From positions 62,001 to 126,000 of the forward strand of contig NZ_CP019630.1 of assembly GCF_001999245.1 (NCBI RefSeq): a DNA stretch of 64,000 nucleotides, written 5' to 3'. This document shows positions 1 to 9,622 of the stretch, in pieces (the first letter of the stretch is position 1; each line of letters begins with the position of its first letter). A program made the translations under genes and the position numbers. Under the pieces are notes generated by a model. The model was not told the origin of the DNA and ran no database searches. It saw nothing but the letters and a program-made list of their open reading frames with translations. This DNA is from Roseibium algicola. GTDB lineage: Bacteria > Pseudomonadota > Alphaproteobacteria > Rhizobiales > Stappiaceae.

Positions 1-88
1 ACTACTTGCGGGGAGCCTGGCCTCCCCCACTCTCTTCCCGAAGCCACACCGGCCGGTGAGGCATTTTCCTTCCTGACGAGCCCCCGCC

Positions 89-868
89 ATGACACCGGAA
101 CTCGAAGCCATCTTCGCCCGCCCGATCGCCCATCGGGGTTATCACGATGCCGACAACGGCGTCATTGAGAACACGCCTACCGCAATTCAGCATGCGATCG
201 ACAAAAATTTCGCGATCGAGGTGGATGTTCAGGAAACGGCAGACGGCGAAGCTCTTGTGTTCCATGACTACACGCTGGAGCGCCTTGCGGAGGGAACCGG
301 CAGGGTTATCGATCTGGCCGCATCCGAGCTCACCAGCATTCACATGAAGACCGGCACAGACAAGCTCTGGCTCCTGAAGGATCTGTTCGATCTTGTCGAC
401 GGCCGCGTCCCGCTGGTGGTCGAGATCAAGTCGTTGATGCGCCGTGATGCGCAAATGGACTTTGTCCGGCACGTGACGGACCAGGTGGCGGGCTATAAGG
501 GCCCTGCATGCATCAAGTCATTCGATCCGGACATGTTGTCCATAGCAAAGGCACGCAACGCCTCGGTGCTGCGCGGTATCGTCGCCGACGGCGCCGAGCC
601 CGGACCTGACTATGCCCGCTACAGCCGTGTCGACCGGTTCATCCTGCGCCATATCCTGCATGCACCGCGCACGCGCCCGCATTTCATTTCCTACGGTGTC
701 AAGGACCTGCCAAAGGCCGGACCCAGTCTGCTGCGCTCTGTGTTCAAGGTGCCGCTGATGTCCTGGACGGTGAGGACCACCGAACAACGTGAAAAGGCTG
801 ATCGCTACGCAGACCAGATCGTTTTCGAGGGCTTTGATCCGGACAGGAGCGCAGCCCGTTCCCTTTAG
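89..868 (+). CDS. glycerophosphodiester phosphodiesterase family protein
   Basis: A 259-residue cytoplasmic protein of the GDPD TIM-barrel family, which splits glycerophosphodiesters into glycerol 3-phosphate and an alcohol. The catalytic features are visible: HRG at residues 15-17, ExD (E44, D46), HD at 59-60, and a later EIK near residue 142. No signal peptide is seen, so the substrate would have to be imported or produced inside the cell. The ATG at 89 is the first in-frame start and has only a weak ribosome binding site. The protein is short but normal for the bacterial cytoplasmic type. The exact substrate cannot be told from sequence. Confidence 0.9.
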   Translation: MTPELEAIFARPIAHRGYHDADNGVIENTPTAIQHAIDKNFAIEVDVQETADGEALVFHDYTLERLAEGTGRVIDLAASELTSIHMKTGTDKLWLLKDLFDLVDGRVPLVVEIKSLMRRDAQMDFVRHVTDQVAGYKGPACIKSFDPDMLSIAKARNASVLRGIVADGAEPGPDYARYSRVDRFILRHILHAPRTRPHFISYGVKDLPKAGPSLLRSVFKVPLMSWTVRTTEQREKADRYADQIVFEGFDPDRSAARSL

Positions 869-959
869 AAATAACCATTACACGACATCAACCTCTTGCA
901 CTGCAAAATGCCAGCGCTACATCAAGAGTATGGTTTCAAACTTTGGTTTCTTCTGACGC

Positions 960-2285
960 ATGACCTCCTCCCGGTCCACGGACGGCAACTCCCCGGCTAC
1001 AGATGACGGCGGACAGACAGCGACCTTGCGAATCCTGTCTTCCTTGAAGGATGTCACTGCCTCCAACTGGGATCAGGTGGCCAATCCAGGCTGGCAGCTT
1101 TCCGGACGGGGGCTCTTGAAGAAAGACCCGAAATGCGAGGCGCTGGCCGAGCTTTCCGGGGCACTTGGCGGCAGTTCCGAATTTGCCGGTGAGGACATCG
1201 ATTTCAACCCGTTTCTGTCCCACGCTTTTCTGGAGGCTCTGGAGGCTTCCGGATGTGCAACGGAAGCGACAGGCTGGCTGCCCAGACACATGGTGCTGGA
1301 AGATAGCGGCGGCGAGGTCCTCGGTGCCGTGCCGGCCTATCTCAAGAGCCATTCGCAAGGCGAATATGTGTTCGACCACGGTTGGGCCGACGCCTTCTAC
1401 CGTGCAGGCGGTGACTATTATCCCAAACTTCAGATCAGCGTGCCCTTCACGCCGGCAACCGGACGCCGGTTTCTGACAGGTGCCGGCGTCAACCGTGAAG
1501 CGGGCCTGCAAGCGCTTGCCGCCGGTCTGGTACAGGTGTGTCAGCGCTCCGGGGCTTCATCCGTGCATGCCACTTTCCTGACCAAACCGGAATGGGACAG
1601 TCTGGGTGAACTAGGATATCTGCAGCGGACCGATCAGCAGTTTCACTGGGAAAACCACGGTTACGACAATTTCAACGGCTTTCTGGCAGATCTGGCGTCG
1701 CGCAAACGCAAGGCCGTCAAGAAAGAGCGGCGCGAAGCCCTGAGCGCAGAGGGCATTGAGGTGGAATGGGTCACCGGGTCCGATCTGACCGAGGCCCATT
1801 GGGACGCCTTCTACAAATTCTACATGGACACGGGTTCACGGAAGTGGGGCCGCCCCTATCTGAACAGAAAATTCTATTCGCTGATCAATGAGAGGCTGGC
1901 TGACCGCACCTTGCTGGTTCTTGCCAAACGGCATGGCCAATACATTGCCGGGGCCCTCAACTTCATCGGCTCGCACACCTTGTTCGGGCGCCATTGGGGC
2001 TGCACCGAGCACCATCCGTTCCTGCATTTCGAGCTCTGCTACTACCAGGCGATCGACTTTGCCATCGCCAACAAGTTGAAGCGCGTTGAAGCCGGCGCTC
2101 AAGGCGCCCACAAGCTGGCGCGCGGCTATCTGCCGACCACAACCTATTCCGCCCACTGGATCGCCCATGAAGGGCTACATCAGGCTGTCGCCGATTTTCT
2201 GGAACACGAACGCCTTGCCGTCGAACGCGAGAACGAGGCGCTGGCCGAACACGCACCATTCCGCAAGATCAACCAAGAGACCTGA
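960..2285 (+). CDS. FemAB-like GNAT acyltransferase (DUF482/PF04339 type)
   Basis: A 441-residue protein of the DUF482 family, which is related to FemAB/GNAT acyltransferases and common in alphaproteobacteria. The family-typical block NPFLSHAFLEALE lies near residue 80 and is followed by a TGW.PRH segment. The C-terminal half has the pattern of a GNAT fold that would bind an acyl-CoA or aminoacyl donor. No signal peptide or membrane segment is seen. It lies 91 bp after the GDPD gene on the same strand and may be co-transcribed. The family is often annotated as peptidoglycan-related, but the substrate is not established, so only the fold is claimed. Confidence 0.85.
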   Translation: MTSSRSTDGNSPATDDGGQTATLRILSSLKDVTASNWDQVANPGWQLSGRGLLKKDPKCEALAELSGALGGSSEFAGEDIDFNPFLSHAFLEALEASGCATEATGWLPRHMVLEDSGGEVLGAVPAYLKSHSQGEYVFDHGWADAFYRAGGDYYPKLQISVPFTPATGRRFLTGAGVNREAGLQALAAGLVQVCQRSGASSVHATFLTKPEWDSLGELGYLQRTDQQFHWENHGYDNFNGFLADLASRKRKAVKKERREALSAEGIEVEWVTGSDLTEAHWDAFYKFYMDTGSRKWGRPYLNRKFYSLINERLADRTLLVLAKRHGQYIAGALNFIGSHTLFGRHWGCTEHHPFLHFELCYYQAIDFAIANKLKRVEAGAQGAHKLARGYLPTTTYSAHWIAHEGLHQAVADFLEHERLAVERENEALAEHAPFRKINQET

Positions 2286-2299
2286 ACCTTGGTGTGCAC

Positions 2300-3154
2300 T
2301 TAGCAATCAAGCCGCATTTCGTATTGTTGCAGCAGCTCTTCCGCACCTGACAGGCGCAGGAATGCGTTGGCGCTTTGCGCAGCGGTGTCGACGTTGACAA
2401 ACCGAAGTTCGGATCCGCCCAGGGCCTCCATCAGCCCCTGCAACAAGGCTCGGCCAATGCCTTGGCGACGATGGTTCTTGTGAACGGCGATCTGCGCGAC
2501 CGCGCCATCGGCAAAACTCGCCCCCCACCCCAGAATTTCATCGTCCTGACGAACAGCCAGAAGATGGATATCCGGGCTCAAACCACGAAGCCCGGCAATA
2601 CTGTTCTGGGGGGTCGGCAAGGTATCGAAATAGGGGCCGGTATCATCGGGAAGATCGTTCAACCCGATCCGCTCCAGCACCCACTTTCCGACATGCGCCT
2701 TGAGCGCCTTGCTGTTCACGAGCCGAAAGACACCAAGTGTCCTTTCGCGGCGAAAGCCAAAGGCTTCATAAGCAGCAACCGCCTTTTCGTTTGTCGTGAT
2801 GACCTCAAGCTGCAGACCTTTCGCGCCGGCCTCAAGCTGCTTTTCGATGACCGCTGCAAGAAGCTTTCTCGACAGGCCTTTGCGACGATGCGCAGGACTG
2901 GTCCCGACGGACAACGTATAGGCCCTGTCGCCATATCTGGAGTTTGGCAAGCTCGAAAGCCAGAAGGCTGCAATCTCTTCCCCTGCCATCGCCACGAAGG
3001 AATGCTCTGCCGAAAACCCGCGCTGGCGCTGAAACTCACGGAAATCCTTCTCGCTCAGATGCAGTGGCGTGACGTAATCCGAGAAAGCAGTGTTCAAGGC
3101 CTCGCACAGCTGGTCAGCACCAAACGAGCGGCAATCGACAATCTGGTAGGACAT
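2300..3154 (-). CDS. GNAT family N-acetyltransferase with two GNAT domains
   Basis: A 284-residue cytoplasmic acetyltransferase with two GNAT modules in tandem. The N-terminal module (about 1-150) carries the acetyl-CoA pyrophosphate loop in the segment HRRKGLSRKLL. The second module (about 165-284) carries the equivalent loop HRRQGIGRALL. The double arrangement resembles mycothiol-synthase-like GNATs, although mycothiol is not expected in this lineage. It converges with the FemAB-like gene, with only 14 bp between the stop codons. The acceptor substrate is unknown. Confidence 0.85.
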   Translation of the reverse strand: MSYQIVDCRSFGADQLCEALNTAFSDYVTPLHLSEKDFREFQRQRGFSAEHSFVAMAGEEIAAFWLSSLPNSRYGDRAYTLSVGTSPAHRRKGLSRKLLAAVIEKQLEAGAKGLQLEVITTNEKAVAAYEAFGFRRERTLGVFRLVNSKALKAHVGKWVLERIGLNDLPDDTGPYFDTLPTPQNSIAGLRGLSPDIHLLAVRQDDEILGWGASFADGAVAQIAVHKNHRRQGIGRALLQGLMEALGGSELRFVNVDTAAQSANAFLRLSGAEELLQQYEMRLDC

Positions 3155-3279
3155 GGAAGTTTCCGAGAAATGCGGGAGGTCGCAAGGAACCTCCGGTCCC
3201 TGTTCCAGGAGCCCGGAGCAATGTGCAACGTCGGTCGTTCATGACCGGCGCCATCACGATTTCTGTCATGAAGGTGAGG

Positions 3280-3600
3280 TCAGTCGTAGGCGTCCACGAC
3301 GTCGTACATCACCGGTTCGAAACTCTTGCACAATGAACTGATACGCCGGTTGCGCTCACGCATTTCCGGTGAACGCAACATGGCCAGGAAATCCTCCCGT
3401 CGCCGCCACTGCGAATAATTGGCGATACGGGTTTGAGCATCGTTGACATGCAGCCCGGCACCAATGAAGCCCGGCTGATGGCTAATGAAATTCTCGTAGG
3501 CGTCCTTCAGTTCGTCCAGAAGGTCGTAGCATGTGCCCGGTGTCATTTCGAAAGTGGTAATGACGGTCTGGCAATCGCGGTCGCTTGAAATTTCAGGCAT
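3280..3600 (-). CDS. antibiotic biosynthesis monooxygenase (ABM) family protein
   Basis: A small protein of 106 residues with the ABM dimeric alpha/beta-barrel pattern: a beta strand QTVITTFEM, a helix DLLDELKDAYENFI, then a strand GFIGAGLHV and the motif NYSQWRRREDF. The start at 3600 is preferred over an upstream in-frame ATG at 3639 because a strong GGAGGAGGAG purine run lies just ahead of it. It is downstream of the OxyR-like LysR gene on the same strand with a 139-bp gap, so it may be that regulator's target or simply a neighbour. ABM proteins include cofactorless oxygenases and heme-degrading enzymes; the substrate is not evident here. Confidence 0.8.
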   Translation of the reverse strand: MPEISSDRDCQTVITTFEMTPGTCYDLLDELKDAYENFISHQPGFIGAGLHVNDAQTRIANYSQWRRREDFLAMLRSPEMRERNRRISSLCKSFEPVMYDVVDAYD

Positions 3601-3739
3601 GGGGCTCTCCTCCTCCGCCGGTACCTCCGAGGCTGGCACGTTTTTAGCGGACCGGCAATATGGGGAGGATTACGTGGCACGGTGGATCATCCATCCTGCT
3701 TTACGGCTTTACGCTTCCAATTACCTTTGTGAGCCTCTT

Positions 3740-4669
3740 TCAGGCCGGCTCGACCCCCTCAACTTTCATGCTGTTCACCGCCTGGAGCGCAAGGGACAGC
3801 AGGTTTTCGAAATGGGTGGTTCGGGAAGACCCGCATCGCCAGACGAGATGCATCGTCCGGCGCATCGGCAAGCCCTCGATCTTCTTCAACAGAAGATCCG
3901 GCTCCTTTCCGAACTCGGACGCAATGTAAGCGGCGGGAAAGAGAGCCAGCCCCATGCCGATCGAAGCCATCTGGCGCAAGGCATCAAGGCTTGTGCCTTC
4001 ATAGTCCTGCCGGAAGTCCGCTCCCGCGGCATGTGCCAACGCCTGAACATCGTTGTGGAGGCGAAACCCCTGACCGAGTGCAAGCAGCTTCTCGCCGCGC
4101 AACATATCCACCGGGATCACTTCGACGCCAGCCAAGGGGTGCGACTTCGGCACGGCAAGTGAAACGCTTTCCCGGCACAGCACCTGTGCCGTCCACTGAT
4201 CCGATGACGCAAAATCCGGTGTCAGAATGCAGTCGAGCGCACCGGACATCAGTCCCTCTTCCAGGAGATTGGGCCTGTCTTCGCGGATGTAGAGCTCGAG
4301 AAGTGGAAATTCACGTTTCAGGATTGGCAACAGGTAGGGCATGAAATACGGCCCGAATGTGGGCGAGACCCCAAGGCGGATCAGACCGCCGAGATTGGAT
4401 TGCCCTGCCTGGGCGACAGTCACGATTTCGTCGAGATTTTCGAGGGTACGCCGTGCAAGCGGCAGCAGGCGCTCACCGGAGGCCGTCAGGCTGATCCCCC
4501 CACTGCCGCGCTCCAGCAAGGTGCAGCCAAGTTGCTCTTCAAGCAGCTTGAATTGCGCCGAAAGCGTCGGCTGCGAGACGTGGCAGCGAGAGGCAGCCCT
4601 GCCGAAGTGCAAGGTTTCTGCAAGTGCAACGAAATAGTCCAGCTGCCGTGACGATGGCCGGAACCGCAT
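3740..4669 (-). CDS. OxyR-like LysR family transcriptional regulator without the redox cysteines
   Basis: A 309-residue LysR-type regulator with an N-terminal winged helix (residues about 5-65, RQLDYFVALAETLHFGRAA) and a substrate-binding domain. The body resembles OxyR: the segment around LRLGVSPTFGPYFMPYLLP and the later TSLDALRQMASIGMGLALFP align well with E. coli OxyR. The two peroxide-sensing cysteines are absent. The GHCLRD of OxyR reads GFRLHN here, and the second Cys position is Ala. It therefore should not sense peroxide through the classical disulfide. It is divergent from the YdcH gene, and an OxyR-consensus-like site lies 17-53 bp upstream of its start. Confidence 0.85.
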   Translation of the reverse strand: MRFRPSSRQLDYFVALAETLHFGRAASRCHVSQPTLSAQFKLLEEQLGCTLLERGSGGISLTASGERLLPLARRTLENLDEIVTVAQAGQSNLGGLIRLGVSPTFGPYFMPYLLPILKREFPLLELYIREDRPNLLEEGLMSGALDCILTPDFASSDQWTAQVLCRESVSLAVPKSHPLAGVEVIPVDMLRGEKLLALGQGFRLHNDVQALAHAAGADFRQDYEGTSLDALRQMASIGMGLALFPAAYIASEFGKEPDLLLKKIEGLPMRRTMHLVWRCGSSRTTHFENLLSLALQAVNSMKVEGVEPA

Positions 4670-4685
4670 GTCGCCTCCCTGTATG

Positions 4686-4722
4686 ATAGATAAATTCTAT
4701 CAATTCAATCGAAACAATGTAT
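4686..4722. promoter_or_regulatory. candidate OxyR-type operator (two 15-bp half-elements, 7-bp spacer)
   Basis: The element ATAGATAAATTCTAT (4686-4700) matches the OxyR half-element ATAGntnnnanCTAT at all but one specified position. After exactly seven bases a second, weaker element (4708-4722, ATCGAAACAATGTAT) follows, which is the known OxyR tetramer spacing. It lies between the LysR gene (start 4669) and the YdcH gene (start 4792), so it could serve autoregulation and divergent control. Binding is inferred from the match to the published E. coli consensus as I recall it. Confidence 0.55.
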
Positions 4723-4791
4723 TTCATCTATTCTCTCCTCGTATCCATATCAAGGGTGTCGAAGACACAGCCCACGAAAGAGGAGCAGGCG

Positions 4792-4977
4792 ATGTACAAC
4801 AGACTGAAGTCGCTGCGCAGCCAGCACAACACCCTGGATTCTCTGATCCGCAGAGAGGAAATGCACCCTTATCCGGATACGCAGCACATACGGTCGTTGA
4901 AGAAATTCAAGCTTCGGTTACGGGATGAGATTACCCGGATCGAGACCAACCTGAGCTCCTCTCAGCTGGTCTATTGA
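4792..4977 (+). CDS. YdcH family protein (DUF465)
   Basis: A 61-residue, highly charged helical protein of the YdcH/DUF465 family. The pattern RLKSLRSQHNTLDSLI, then HPYPD and LKKFKLRLRDEI, is the usual two-helix coiled coil with a Pro-containing turn. The start at 4792 is chosen because AAGAGGAGC precedes it; an upstream in-frame ATG at 4717 would add a non-family extension and lacks a ribosome binding site. It is divergent from the OxyR-like regulator and followed 32 bp later by another small gene. The molecular function of the family is unknown. Confidence 0.85.
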   Translation: MYNRLKSLRSQHNTLDSLIRREEMHPYPDTQHIRSLKKFKLRLRDEITRIETNLSSSQLVY

Positions 4978-5009
4978 CCGGCAACACAACGCCAATCGGG
5001 AGGTTTTGA

Positions 5010-5213
5010 ATGAATCCGTTCCTGCCATTCTTTTCACCCTTTGCAGCCCTGCAGCGCACGCCTTCCAGACAGTCCCGCCTGAAGGATATCGATGCTCGCA
5101 TGGCTTCGTTCCTGCGCGAGAAACAGACGTCGGGCGCCGCCTGCCCCAAGGTGCTCGACAACGTCAAGACCGCAAGGAGCACAGTCCAGCGCGAGATGGT
5201 CTCGGCACGTTAG
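5010..5213 (+). CDS. small hypothetical protein downstream of YdcH gene
   Basis: A 67-residue reading frame with a strong GGGAGG ribosome binding site (4998-5003) seven bases before the ATG. The predicted protein is basic and helical, with RLKDIDARMASFLREKQ followed by LDNVKTARSTVQREM; this two-helix pattern loosely resembles the YdcH protein encoded just upstream. The spacing suggests a two-gene unit ending at the hairpin terminator at 5297. No family was recognised. It is short, so its status as a real gene rests on the ribosome binding site and the terminator position. Confidence 0.6.
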   Translation: MNPFLPFFSPFAALQRTPSRQSRLKDIDARMASFLREKQTSGAACPKVLDNVKTARSTVQREMVSAR

Positions 5214-5296
5214 AACCACGTCCCGAAAAGAGGACGGGTTCTCGGCCCCAACCGGATTTCCGCCATCCGGACCACGCTGACCATCCAGCTGGACAT

Positions 5297-5331
5297 CCCG
5301 CCCGCAGGCCTCGCGGGCGGGTTTTCTTTTT
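5297..5331 (+). terminator. rho-independent terminator
   Basis: A perfect 9-bp stem CCCGCCCGC / GCGGGCGGG (5297-5305 and 5313-5321) with a 7-base loop is followed by TTTTCTTTTT. It ends the YdcH / small-protein unit and isolates the cupin gene downstream. Confidence 0.85.
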
Positions 5332-5405
5332 CGTTGCCTTACCGTAAGCCGCGCTTTCTAATTCAGCTCGAAACAGTGTTTCGGCAACGGCTCAGGGAAA
5401 CCCGC

Positions 5406-6233
<828 letters not shown>

Positions 6234-6433
6234 AAGGCAGACTGAGAAAATGAGTCCGGATACGTCGACAAGATATTGATATCACGAGACTAGATGCCTC
6301 TAGAGGCCATAGTGAAACCCGGAACTGCATTTCCGTGTTTCCTGCACTCCCTGGCGTAACGGGTTGGGTCCCGTGATCAAGCCATGGGGGGCCGGTGTTG
6401 GTTGGCGTTGGGATGTCATTTGAGAGAAAGACA

Positions 6434-6457
6434 AAAGGCGGCTCGAAGGCCGCCTTT
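6434..6457 (-). terminator. rho-independent terminator of the RND efflux operon
   Basis: The stem AAAGGCGGC / GCCGCCTTT with a 6-base loop lies 28 bp after the RND permease stop codon. On the minus strand it is followed by TTTTGTCTTTCTCT. Confidence 0.75.
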
Positions 6458-6484
6458 CAAGTTTGTGAGTGAACGCGTTCGGGG

Positions 6485-9400
6485 TTACTTCGCCGGAACA
6501 GCATCCGCCGGAACTGACGGCTCCGCCTTCGTCTTGTTTTTCTTCGGCGGGCGAACCCGGAAGAACAGGGCATAGAGCACGGGTGCGGCAATCAGGGTCA
6601 GCACTGTAGCAAACGCCAGACCGCCCATGATCGTCACTGCCATGCCCCGGAAGAAGGCATCCGACAGGAGCGGTGCCATGCCGAGGATGGTAGTGATCGC
6701 CGCCAGCATCACCGGCCGCATACGCGAGACGCTTGCATCGACGATTGCCTGGTATTTGTCCCTGCCCTCGCCAATCAGAAGATCGATCTCTTCCAGAAGC
6801 ACGATGGCATTCTTGATCAGCATGCCGGAAAGCGACAGGAAGCCAAGCAGCGACATGAAGCCGAAGGCTGTGTCCGTGGCGAGCAAGGCAATGGCAACAC
6901 CATTGATCGACATGGGCACCATCAGCCAGATGATCAGTGGCTGCCGCACGGAGCCGAACAACAGGATCGAGATGATCAGCATGACCAGGAACCCAAGCGG
7001 CAACTGCGCACCCAGAGATTCCTGCGCATCGTTGGTGCTTTCATATTCACCGCCCCACTCCAGCGCATAGCCCGGCGGCAGCTCAATTGCCTCGATTTGC
7101 GGACGGACCCTTGCAAGAGCAGCAGTCGCGGTTTCGCCCGCAGTCGTCTCAGCCTTCACCGTAAGCGTGCGCACGCGATCACGGCGATGGATGAGCGTAT
7201 CCTGAGGCTCCATCACGAATTCCCGCACAACCTGCTCGATTGGCACATAGCGGCGTTCATTGCTGCTCAGGACCAAAGAGTCCGACACGCTCTCGTTGAC
7301 GGAGATGCCGTTCTGTTCGGCCTTGCGGGCGACAATCGGAATGCTCTCGTCGACATCTCGGTAGGAGCCGACACGAATGCCTTCGGTCGAAAACTGCAGG
7401 GCGACCGACAGCTCCTCGCGGGTCACACCGGAAATACGGGCACGGTCTTCATCGAAGATCGGCCGCACGACAAGTTCGCGCTGGCGCCAGTTCGTGTTGA
7501 CGTCTGCAAGCTTGTTGTCAGGCATCGCGAAGATCGCCTGCGCCTCGTTGCCGAGCCGCTTGAGCTCATCCGCATCCGGACCGGAGAACCGTGCCTCGAT
7601 CTTGGCACCGCCACCGGGACCGAACACCAGGCGCTTGGTGATGATCTGAGCAGACGGGAAACGTTCGGCGAACTGCTCCCTCAACTCAAGCGCCAGCATG
7701 TCGATCTCTTCACGATCATGCGTCCGGATGATCATGTGGCCATAGGCCGGGTTGGCGTCTTCCGGTGCGTAGGTCAGCATGAAACGCGTTGCACCACCGC
7801 CCGCAAAGCTTGTGACGGTTGCGACCCGCTCATCCGAAAGGACGATTTTCTCCATCTCCTTCAGGTCCGCCTCGGTCGACCGGATATCGGTTCCCTGGGG
7901 TGACCAGTAATGGACATAGAAGATCGGTGTGTTGCTGTCCGGAAAGAAGGCCTGCTTCACGTTGCCGAAGGCCATGACACAGACAACCGTTATCCCGACA
8001 AGGGCGGCAACGGTCAGCAGCCGGACATGCAGGGAACCGATCAGAATCCCGCGATAGGCCTTGTAGAGAATGCCCTTGTAAGGATCATGATCGTCCAGAT
8101 TGCCGGTGGCGGTTCTGAAGAAGTACTTGCCGAACAGCGGGGTCACAGTGATCGCGAAGACCCACGACAACAGCAGCGATATCCCGATCACGGCAAACAA
8201 CGAGAACAGAAACTCACCGGTAGCATCCGGCGACAGGCCGATGCCGGAAAATGCCATGATGCCGATGACAGTTGCCCCCAGCAACGGCCACATGGTCTGA
8301 GCGACGACGCGGCTGGCCGCCTCAATCGCCTTCTGGCCACGCTGCATGTTGATCATCATGCCTTCCGCCACCACGATGGCGTTGTCCACCAGCATGCCCA
8401 TGGCAATGATAAGCGCACCGAGCGAGATGCGCTCCATCTCGATAGCGAAGATGCGCATGAACAGAACGGTGGCCATCACGGTCAACAGAAGCACAGTGCC
8501 AACCACGATTGCCGCGCGCCACCCCATGAACAGCGCCAGAACACCGATCACGATCACGACGGAGGCCGCAAGGTTCATGATGAAGCCGTTTACGGATTCA
8601 TCGACCACGATATTCTGCTCGTAGATGGGATGGATCTGCATGCCGACCGGCAATTGCGCTTCGACGGCGGCAAGCTTCTCGATCACCCGTTCGCCGACTT
8701 CGACAATATTGGTGCCATCGACCTGAGACACGCCAATCGTCACTGCCGCGTGGCCATCATGGCGTATCAACCTGTCCGGCTTCTCCGGCTCGCCCAACTC
8801 CAGCGTCGCGATGTCGGACAGGCGGATCATTGCCGTCGACCCTGCCCTGCCGATGACGAGATCCTGAATGCCGCGGAAGTCGTCAAAGGCGGAAGCCGTC
8901 ATGAGGCGAATGCGTTTGTCACCTGAAACACCCGACCCGTTGGTCTGAATACGGTTTTCCGCATCCAGCACACCGATCACATCGGTGAAGGTGATGCCGA
9001 GCCCGGCCATCTTGTCCTGATTGACATTCAGGTAGATGACATCCTGCGGTTCGCCGGCAACTTCCACCTTGCCGACCCCGGGAACCGTCAGGAGTTCGCG
9101 CCGGATACGCTTGACCGTGTCGCGAATGTCCCGGTTGGTATAACCGTCAGCAGTGAAGGCGTAGAAAAGGCCATAAACATCGCCGAAATCGTCATAGACC
9201 AGCGGCGTTCCCGCCCCTGTCGGCAGGTTCCGGACCTCGTCATTGACCTTGCGCCGCAATTCGTCCCAGACCTGAGGTAATTCCTCGCCGTCGTAGGTTG
9301 GCTTGATTTCGACGCTGATGCGCGACAAGCCGGGCTCCGACACGGATGTGATCAGATCCAATTGCGGCATCTGCTGGATAGCCGTTTCAAGGTTTTCGGT

Positions 9401-9589
9401 AATTTCGTTTTCGACTTCAGCCGCAGTTGCGCCTGGATAGCTGGTGATCACCTGAGCCTGTTTGATGGTGAACGCAGGATCTTCCAGCCGCCCCACAGTG
9501 GACAGGCCCCAGAGCCCGCCCAGAAGCGACATGATCACGATCATCCAGGTGTTGACCGGCTTTTGAATGGAGTAGCGTGCAATATCCAA
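6485..9589 (-). CDS. efflux RND transporter permease subunit
   Basis: A 1034-residue inner-membrane resistance-nodulation-division pump that exports toxic compounds using the proton gradient. It has the standard architecture: TM1 near residues 13-33, a large periplasmic loop, a TM2-TM6 block with GALIIAMGMLVDNAIVVAEGM (the TM4 Asp-containing proton relay region), a second periplasmic loop, and a final TM8-TM12 block ending near 1015. Length is typical. The start is a TTG at 9589, supported by the family-typical N-terminus (DIARYSIQKPVNTWM) and an AAGAGG site upstream. It lies 33 bp after the adaptor gene in the TetR-adaptor-permease operon. No outer-membrane channel gene is nearby. Confidence 0.92.
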   Translation of the reverse strand: MDIARYSIQKPVNTWMIVIMSLLGGLWGLSTVGRLEDPAFTIKQAQVITSYPGATAAEVENEITENLETAIQQMPQLDLITSVSEPGLSRISVEIKPTYDGEELPQVWDELRRKVNDEVRNLPTGAGTPLVYDDFGDVYGLFYAFTADGYTNRDIRDTVKRIRRELLTVPGVGKVEVAGEPQDVIYLNVNQDKMAGLGITFTDVIGVLDAENRIQTNGSGVSGDKRIRLMTASAFDDFRGIQDLVIGRAGSTAMIRLSDIATLELGEPEKPDRLIRHDGHAAVTIGVSQVDGTNIVEVGERVIEKLAAVEAQLPVGMQIHPIYEQNIVVDESVNGFIMNLAASVVIVIGVLALFMGWRAAIVVGTVLLLTVMATVLFMRIFAIEMERISLGALIIAMGMLVDNAIVVAEGMMINMQRGQKAIEAASRVVAQTMWPLLGATVIGIMAFSGIGLSPDATGEFLFSLFAVIGISLLLSWVFAITVTPLFGKYFFRTATGNLDDHDPYKGILYKAYRGILIGSLHVRLLTVAALVGITVVCVMAFGNVKQAFFPDSNTPIFYVHYWSPQGTDIRSTEADLKEMEKIVLSDERVATVTSFAGGGATRFMLTYAPEDANPAYGHMIIRTHDREEIDMLALELREQFAERFPSAQIITKRLVFGPGGGAKIEARFSGPDADELKRLGNEAQAIFAMPDNKLADVNTNWRQRELVVRPIFDEDRARISGVTREELSVALQFSTEGIRVGSYRDVDESIPIVARKAEQNGISVNESVSDSLVLSSNERRYVPIEQVVREFVMEPQDTLIHRRDRVRTLTVKAETTAGETATAALARVRPQIEAIELPPGYALEWGGEYESTNDAQESLGAQLPLGFLVMLIISILLFGSVRQPLIIWLMVPMSINGVAIALLATDTAFGFMSLLGFLSLSGMLIKNAIVLLEEIDLLIGEGRDKYQAIVDASVSRMRPVMLAAITTILGMAPLLSDAFFRGMAVTIMGGLAFATVLTLIAAPVLYALFFRVRPPKKNKTKAEPSVPADAVPAK

Positions 9590-9622
9590 GGTTTCTGATC
9601 CTCTTGCCTGTCCGGAACCGGA

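Noticed and set aside
1..88. End of an upstream gene on the plus strand
   Set aside because: Each forward frame is open for part of the region, but none shows a recognisable C-terminus, so no gene is called.
6296..6307. Perfect 12-bp palindrome GCCTCTAGAGGC after the cupin gene
   Set aside because: Short, no T-run and no second copy; likely chance or a weak hairpin.
7910..8926. 338-codon His/Asp-rich frame on the plus strand
   Set aside because: Antisense shadow of the RND permease; the His/Asp richness comes from reverse-complemented codons of the membrane protein.
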